Origin: Ligustrum vulgare
Lineage: Eukaryota > Streptophyta > Magnoliopsida > Lamiales > Oleaceae
NCBI GenBank assembly: GCA_963555705.1
Contig: OY743190.1
Coordinates: forward strand, 24,745,491-24,809,490
Length of the DNA: 64,000 nt
Direction of reading: 5' to 3'
The notes beneath the pieces were generated by a model. That model had not been told where the DNA came from. It did no database searches and saw only the letters and a list, made by a program, of their open reading frames with translations. A program made the position numbers and the translations under genes. This document shows, piece after piece, positions 57,181 to 64,000 of this stretch. Within the stretch, counting starts at the first letter, position 1; each line of letters starts with the position of its first letter.

Positions 57181-58507
57181 GAGATAAATGTCTCAAATGC
57201 CATTATACTATTACAAATGTTCCCCAAATGTCATTAAACTTTAAATAGCACTTGGTGTGCCATCGAACTATTGAAAAGGTACCCCATTTGCCATTCTCTT
57301 CAAATTGTTTTATTAATTATTATTTTTTTGTTTGTTTCATGTAAATGGATTTATTCATTTTTTTTTTGTTTATTCAAAAATGAATTTTCTCTTCATTATG
57401 AATATAATAATGAAAGATATAAAAATATATTTGTATGGAGCCTTTCAATGATTTTTTTTATATAGAAACGTGTTGTCCGTATTAATCGAGAAAAAAATTT
57501 AAATCCATTTACAACAATGAAATTGAAACAACATAATGAGTTCTTTTTTTATGGAAAAGTTTATGTATAAAAATTATATAAATTCATTAACGCAATGGAT
57601 TTATTCATAATTTTTCTTTTGTTGATTTAAGAAATTATCTTCAAAAACGTTTAAATTGTTTTATTAATCAATTTATTTATTTTTTGATTTTTGTAAATGG
57701 ATTTATTTATATTTTTTTCTTTATTCAAGAAATGATTTTCTCTTCATTATGAGAATATGAATGATGGGTAAAATTATGTTTATGTTGATTTTTTAACGAT
57801 TTTTTTATAGAAATATGTTGTCCAAATTAATCTAGCATTTCTTCTTGAAAAATGTTTTCTTCTATCATTAATTTTATGAAATAGAAAATTATAATTCTAA
57901 ACATCATTGTTAATTGATTTATTGATTTATTTTCTGAAACAATGCTCGATTAATCTGAACATTACAAGTTTTCTATAAAAATAATCATTAAAAGCATGTA
58001 CACAAATATATTTTTATATGCCATGAATATTCTTAGAATGAAAAGAAATTAATTTCTTAAATCAACAAAAGAAAAATTATGAATAAATCCATTGCGTTAA
58101 TGAATTTATATAATTTTTATATATAAATTTTTCCATAAAAAAAGAACTCATTATGTTGTTTCAATTTCATTATTGTAAATGGATTTAAATTTTTTTCTCG
58201 ATTAATACGGACAACACGTTTCTATATAAAAAAAATCATTGAAAGGCTCCATACAAATATATTTTTATATCTTTCATTATTATATTCATAATGAAGAGAA
58301 AATTCATTTTTGAATAAACAAAAAAAAAATGAATAAATCCATTTACATGAAACAAACAAAAAAAATAATAATTAATAAAACAATTTGAAGAGAATGGCAA
58401 ATGGGGTACCTTTTCAATAGTTCGGTGGCACACCAAGTGGTATTTAAAGTTTAATGACATTTGGGGAACATTTATAATAGTATAGTGGCATTTGAGACAT
58501 TTATCTC
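57181..58507. mobile_element. MULE-like foldback element, 1327 bp
   Basis: The ends GAGATAAATGTCTC and GAGACATTTATCTC start two long, almost perfectly complementary arms (57181-57640 and 58050-58507). A 10-bp direct duplication GCTAAACAAG (57171-57180 and 58508-58517) flanks it, fitting the 9-10-bp duplications of Mutator-like elements. Part of each arm is repeated in tandem inside (57297-57490 resembles 57650-57835). No coding sequence. Confidence 0.85.
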
Positions 58508-58517
58508 GCTAAACAAG

Positions 58518-60265
58518 TATCTAAGAAAGCATTCCAGTGACAGAATTTCTGCCGTGCCACACTCGTGACTGACTCTTCTCCATAGACTCCGTCGAAGCAC
58601 TCATAGCTATTGATTTTTTTTTGGCGGGGGGGGGGGGGGGGGGTGGGGGGGTTGGTGTGACAAAAACAATTCAAAATTTGGATGGCCGGGGGCCGCTCTA
58701 TCTCCTCGGCACATGGATCCATCACTGATTTGATGCATTATGACGTTCATCATGTGATTATAATTAAATTAAGATTTTTGTCTTTAATAATTTTTTTACA
58801 TGATCTTTCCATTCATGTATAATTTAATAATAAAAATAATTCTAAATCTTTAAACGGCTGGTTAAAACTATAAATTTGTTTCTTTACTAATACAAGATGT
58901 AATTTTCTTTAAGCCAAAGAACCATAATAGTTGGTTACTTGGCCATACGTGTACACATAATATTAGTTTAACTCCCAGTTGCAATTAGAATATTTTTATA
59001 ACTCATTGTGCTTGTTACCTTTTGTAAGAGTACGGATGCATAAATGTTTATTGATTGATGTTCTTGAAATTAGAATTAAATTCTACAATTTTCATTAAAA
59101 TTACACTTCGTTTCCCTAAGTAAGTCCATGTTTGGTAAATTGCTTATAAATAAACTATAAACAACACATTCCCCAAATTATTTTTTAAACACAGACATTT
59201 TTCAAAATCATTTTTCAACTACATATTTTACGTACTTTAATACCATCACTTCTTTGTTTAAAAAAAATGATGGTAGCAATTCCTAAATGAGATTCATTTT
59301 TCCCTCCTGTAATGGTTCAAATATAAATGGGGCGTGTTTGACTGGAAATGTGGAAAGGAAAATATTTCCCAACTTTGTAAGAAAAGTTTTCTTAGCAAAA
59401 GGAGGAGAAAAAGATTTTCTTGAAAAATAAGTTTGTTTGTGCTTAATGTGATTGTACCTAGAAAATATTCTAGGTCAAATGTAAAAATCAAACACAGAAA
59501 GGTAAAAAATAAATTTCTTAATATGACATTTTCCTTAAAAATGTTAAGAATCAAAATTCAAACATAGCCTTGTTCATAAATGCTTCTTTTGATAGCAATG
59601 TGTACTGTTGACAAAGATTTTTACTTCATCAGATTGTAGAACGCAAATGTAAAAAGTCAACAGGTAATTAATTGTACATCTGTTTAACTATGTATATCTT
59701 GCCTTCACCACTAACAGTTTTGAATATCCTTTTTCCGCTCGAAATATTTGGTGTTGTCCTCTCAAATGAGGATATTTCCATGTTAACTTTAACAAGGATT
59801 ATCAGATAACAAAACTTTTCCTTTTTGTATTTTCCACGAAAATGCACGAACTTGCAACTTTGACCCAAGTACTTTCATGCAGTGTCACATAAGTAGATAA
59901 ATTTCCATGCTGCAGTTTGGGGTACTCTTCCTATTAGGATCTTGTGTCTCCCTGTTTACCAAGTTGAAAGCTCAATCAACAAATTTCATTGAATTGATCA
60001 AATCATGTAGGAACAAGTTTCAAATCTGACGATCAGTTAGGATGCCTAAGTTGCATACATCACTACGCTTCCACTAGACAATTATTGTAAAAGTAAAGAA
60101 CTCGTCATGTCGTGAACTTCTCTTGAATTCTAAAAACTTATGTCGCATCATTCCAGCAATGACAAGGGAACCATTGCTATCACGGCTATGCTATCGAAAG
60201 CTTTGAGGAAGTCGGAATAGGAGGTCATTACAGGTTCATTTGTAAAAGTAATTCCAAGCAATTTT
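58518..60265. other. Spacer with poly-G tract
   Basis: No gene recognised. G runs of 18 (58626-58643) and 7 (58645-58651). Confidence 0.6.
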
Positions 60266-60440
60266 TGTTGGAACTTTGTATATAAATTTTGTTTTGACTA
60301 ATTTATGTGATTATTTAAGTGAAACCATTAGTGGGTGAATAATAAATTAATTTGAAATAAACAGCTTAAATACATGATAATATTGGAAAATTATTTAGAA
60401 TATTATGAAATATTCAAGAACTAATCTATTAATAAATAAT
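60266..60440 (+). mobile_element. Truncated LTR fragment of the element E family
   Basis: TGTTGGAAC...TTTTGACTAATTTATGTGATTATTTAAGTG...ATTGGAAAATTA...AATATTC follows the first 150-170 bp of the E LTR with many substitutions and small insertions. Cut at about 60440 by a Helitron-like end. Confidence 0.7.
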
Positions 60441-60470
60441 AACTAGTATTCGGACCCGTGCAACCAGAAT
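60441..60470 (-). mobile_element. Possible Helitron 3' end, reversed
   Basis: ACTAGTATTCGGACCCGTGC is the reverse complement of the common plant Helitron terminus (...GCACGGGTCCGAATACTAGT). The usual hairpin partner is missing, so the end is degraded. How far it extends right is not clear. Confidence 0.45.
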
Positions 60471-61473
60471 AAAAAAATTATAATTATTAATTAATGAATA
60501 ACTAACTAAATATATTCAATAATTAATGAAAATGTGAGAAATATATAACAAAAACAATTAAATTCATATATTATGAGAAAGAATATGAAGAAACAAAAAA
60601 GTATTCAATAGCAAAATTCAATGTAAATTAAAAAAACTTCTTTAAAAATAATAATTGTGGTTTATAATTTTTAAACAATTACGATTCATGGTCATTGCAT
60701 ACAATACTATTAAAAAGAAATGTGGTATAGAAATGTAAATTATAGGAGAATATATGATTAAAAATTATAGTTTTTTTATATATCATGTATAGAATACATC
60801 ATTAATAAAATATAGTTAAAAACGAATTTTAAAAATTGAGATGTGAATTAATGAATGACAAACATAATTCAAAGAATGATCACAGAAAAAAATATTTTCC
60901 CAAAGAATGAATGACAAAATTTCTTTATTGGACTTTATTATATCAATCCTTAAAATTTAGGATATTAAAACTTTCCAATTAGATCGTGCAGAACATCAAT
61001 CAATACATGAAAAGGAATTGCACGTGTATTAAATTTATTTATGGAAAATAACAATATTTTTTTATTTCTTGTGTTAATGTTGCTTAACGTTACAAATAAT
61101 ATTTTTGTAGATATTTTTAGTAATGTCAAACTATAATAATGATAAAAAAAAAAAAAATCTATTTCACAAAAAGAAATTGTTTTTTTTTTTTTTTTTTTAC
61201 ATTCTTGAATGTTACATAATTTGTTCTTGAAATCCATATAAAAATTATCCAACTAATGAATCAATATATTATAAAATTGATTAAATAATTTGTTAGTACC
61301 AATGCACTGATTCTCGTGTAGTGGGGAATGAGTGCCAATGCAGTGGTACTGATATAATTGATATTTAATGATCTTCAGTCAAACAAAGAAATGTCATATT
61401 TTGACAAAAAAAAAAAATGATGTCAACAGTTTTGGCGGGAGAATTTGGGCCAACTATCTTGTTATTATATATA

Positions 61474-61499
61474 TTAAGATTAAGATTAAGATTAAGATA
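61474..61499. repeat. ATTAAG microsatellite
   Basis: Four ATTAAG units. Confidence 0.85.
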
Positions 61500-62811
61500 T
61501 CTATCTACTATATTAAAGAAGAATTGTCCTCCAAAGTTTTCCCTCCCAAGTTTCCCCCCAAAAAATAAAAAAAAAAAAAAAAACCGGCCCCAATGTATTT
61601 TTAAATTTTGAATTTCAGTCAGTCTGACCCACAAGTTCTTTTCTGCAATCTAATACTATCATCATCCCTTCTCTCAGTAAGCGAGTAACGCTACCATCCC
61701 TTCTCTCTGCTTCTTTTCTTCACAGCGACGGGCACTAGGGTTCAAGGTTTTTCTCTCTTCAATAGAGAGCTGCGATTTTATCGTCATTGAGTAGGGTTTG
61801 CAGGCGCCACTTTCACCGATATTTGCTGGCAACGACACAGCCATTGAGTGGCTGAGGCGACGAACAGCGGTTGGGGAGCACGAAAAAGAGGTTGGGGCTC
61901 AATTTTTTCTGCAAAACCGAGGCTGGGATTTGAACTGGTCTGTGATTTTCTGGCCACAACGAGCAGCGGTCGGAGGTAAGGTAGTGGGTTGGTTTGATTT
62001 TTTATTTCTCTTATTGTTTGGGTATTGAAATGAGGAATTTTTGAAGTGGGCAGTGGTACTTCATTCTTCTTCTCAATCGTTGGTTCCTACAGAAGGTGAT
62101 GAAGATTCAGAAGGTGATGAACCTGTAGTACTTGCTTTAGCATTTAGGGCATCTTTAGTTACTCTCTAAGTGTTTATTGTTTCGATCTTTGGCAATCCGC
62201 ATTGATGTTGGAATTATGTTACTTAAGTGTTCATCGTTTTGATCTGTGGCAATTTGCTATACTCTTCACAAAATTTTCACTTCCTTAATAGCAGTTAATT
62301 GTTTGAGTCTTGGCATATCTTATAACTTGGGGTTATCTTCACTGCAGATTTATTCTCATTTTGATAACTTCTCAATCGTTGGTTTCTACAGAAGCTGATG
62401 AACCTGTAGTACTTGCTTTAGTGAAATTATCAAACTTCAAATAGCTTTTGTGAAATTATCAGCATATATTTGCTAGAACTCTCTTTGGGTATTTACGTTC
62501 AAGTTTGATAATAAGTTTAATCTTTCTATGTTTGTTACACTAATGGAGCTTCGATACCGGTGAACCTTCTAATATCAAGAAGGGAGTTCATCGAATTTTT
62601 CGATGAATAATAGGGACCCTCAGTTTGCTGCCTACACTGACTGTGCATAAAGATGCTTATGGACATGAGATGGAGCCTCAGTTTGTTGCCTACACTGACT
62701 GTACAGAATGTCTGCACATGGGTTTGGAGATAAATAAATGTAAGTGATGCAGTGAGGTTTGGGATTGGATTCTAATTTCTGAATATCACTATTCTTACTG
62801 TGTAATTTCAG

Positions 62812-62862
62812 AATGAGTTGATCTCATGGAATTCGATGATAACAGGCTGTGTTGGAAGAGAT
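62812..62862 (+). pseudogene. Captured PPR-protein fragment
   Basis: After an acceptor-like TAATTTCAG the frame reads NELISWNSMITGCVGR, the core of a PLS-type pentatricopeptide repeat (xLxSWNxMIxGxxxxG). Only one motif is present. Confidence 0.55.
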
Positions 62863-63607
62863 ATATCACATTCAATCAATCAGCATATATGGGGGTATAT
62901 CACATTCAATCAGCATATATGGGGATACATTGATGATTTGCCTAATTCAGCAACTTGCATTTGGATGATGGTGTAGGTTCCTATTTATGGGGCGGGTTGG
63001 TTCATTGATAATGTGGCAGATTTTTTCAGGGCTTTCGCTCTATCTTTGCTTGCTTGCTATGCTTCTAAATTGGTTTACTTTGCTTATTTCGGTTTCTTTT
63101 GATAGGAAGAAATAATTATTTGAGATGGTAAGAGTTACTATCTTATCTTGAATGTAATTTTACTTGCTTATATATGTAATTTCTGCCAAAAATTTCATTT
63201 GGGTTATTGTTTAATTTTTTCTTGCATTCATTCACGAGGTTGGTTTCAGTTGATATTAATTTTAAATGAATTTCTATACCACTTTTCAGCAATTTAAATT
63301 AAGATTTGTGAAAATATGATCTACTTGGTGCAATATTTGGTGTGAAATGAAAAGTTTTTAGTTACTAATTTTTTGGTTACAATATTGTCACCCTTTACTT
63401 TTTTGGTTCTTAGATTTGGTTGGTTGTATATGCTTATTCTAAGATTCATCGGTCATGGCCAAAATGTAAGTTTAATTTTCATGATTTCAGAATCCTTTTG
63501 CTTGCATAAGCCGTGTTGGTCGTCAAATACCCCCAGACACAAATATATTTTCACTTCCAAGCGATTTCTTCTTCACAGCTGTATCAATAAAAAACACACG
63601 TTGGTTG

Positions 63608-63700
63608 CAAGTACTTCTTAGAGGACCTGTGAAGTCTCATGAAGCAGTGAATCACTTTGGTCCAGCTGGTGTTCCTCATAGCCACACCAAGCCATATGAC
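63608..63700 (+). pseudogene. Captured ribosomal protein eL18 fragment
   Basis: The frame reads [18 protein letters not shown], then [13 protein letters not shown]. It matches the C-terminal part of cytosolic large-subunit protein eL18 ([31 protein letters not shown]), with one residue lost in PAPG and the conserved basic tail missing. A fragment cannot make a working ribosomal protein. Confidence 0.75.
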
Positions 63701-63832
63701 TTATTTAATTTTCAAGACAAGAGGTGTTTCATTTCATCATTTCTATTTTATTCATTATTTAAATAAAGAAGTGGCTTCAATTTTTATTTTAAATTTGTGG
63801 GTTGTGATGGTATCTTGCAATTACTAATAGCT

Positions 63833-64000
63833 AGAAGACATGTACTGACTAAGGTAATGAGATTTTTTTTTCCCCGTCAGCCAAACAAATATTATATTTT
63901 GTTATTTATATATTTGGTTTGTGCCTGTTCAAGGATGCTACTGGCTCAGTGAAATTATGGGAAATTACAAAGGGTATGGTGATTGAAAACTATGGGAAGG
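63833..64000 (+). pseudogene. Captured WDR48-like WD40 fragment with intron
   Basis: RRHVLTK (63833-63853) is followed by GTAATG and an 80-bp AT-rich intron (63854-63933, ending TTCAAG). The second exon piece reads DATGSVKLWEITKGMVIENY GK to the window edge. As I recall them, plant WDR48-family proteins read RRHVLTKDTAGSVKLWEITRG with an intron-like junction possible after LTK. Only part of one WD40 blade is present. Confidence 0.6.

Larger units (their letters stand above)
61500..64000 (+). mobile_element. Helitron-like element with captured gene fragments (open at right edge)
   Basis: TCTATCTACTATATTAAAGA at about 61500, preceded by A, resembles the 5' end of plant Helitrons (TC...CTACTATATTAA). 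The following 2.5 kb carries short exon-like pieces of at least three unrelated host genes on the plus strand, some with introns or splice sites kept. That is the usual mark of Helitron capture. No Rep/helicase is in the window and the 3' end is outside, so the call rests on the 5' end and the captured pieces. Confidence 0.5.

Noticed and set aside
61798..62028. 76-codon ORF at the start of the Helitron-like region
   Set aside because: No recognisable motif; codons look like leader sequence with chance frame.

Overview
The window looks like a gene-poor, repeat-rich stretch of a flowering-plant nuclear genome, probably a eudicot. The evidence is Athila-type and Tekay-like Ty3/gypsy elements, Ty1/copia, MULE and Helitron-like DNA, primer-binding sites complementary to plant tRNA-Asp, AT-rich spacers, and one intronless berberine-bridge-enzyme-like (BBE-like) gene. 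Species cannot be told from the sequence. No CRISPR arrays, rRNA or tRNA genes were seen.

Left part (1-25658): a nested stack. The outermost layer is a minus-strand Tekay-like chromovirus. Its gag runs off the left edge and its 5' LTR is 21628-25658. Between PBS and gag lies a decayed plus-strand ORF of the 'putative plant transposon protein' type (739-1713, 7880-8276, 21255-21289). That ORF was hit by Athila-type element A (1714-7874, gag-pro only) and by a 319-bp inverted-repeat element. The latter was split by full-length Athila-type element B (8398-21051; identical 1448-bp LTR lengths, perfect 5-bp TSD). A 1.8-kb solo LTR (23218-25016) sits in the chromovirus LTR.

Middle (25659-40767): AT-rich spacer, then an LTR-like fragment just upstream of the BBE-like gene (28320-29933), which is complete except for one in-frame TGA. 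After a small acidic ORF (30995-31294) comes a MULE transposase gene (minus strand) cut by Athila-type element D (31519-40046, gag-pro only). D itself carries a solo LTR (33949-35369).

Right part (40768-64000): AT-rich DNA in which a non-coding unit is tandemly repeated (about 43380-48020, 48021-55790, 55791-56735). Copy 1 holds a chromovirus solo LTR (44626-47323) and copy 2 a complete but mutated copia element E (48724-54722). Then come a small MITE, a 1.33-kb MULE-like foldback element with a 10-bp TSD, a piece of E-family LTR, and a Helitron-like region with captured fragments of PPR, ribosomal protein eL18 and WDR48-like genes.

Three unexpected signals stand out. (1) Several unrelated retroelement families each carry their own CG-core self-complementary 10-14-mer (TACGGCCGTA, CGCGATCGCG, GGTGTCGACACC, TCGGTCGACCGA types), clustered in LTRs or non-coding regions and repeatedly paired with 20-23 bp between centres. 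(2) All three Athila-type elements keep a hairpin with loop AGGCAA/AGGCAG just after the pro or pol stop, with compensatory stem changes. (3) All three have two copies of a module made of an AGGA/AGGG-loop hairpin followed by a polypurine tract, one internal and one next to the 3' LTR.
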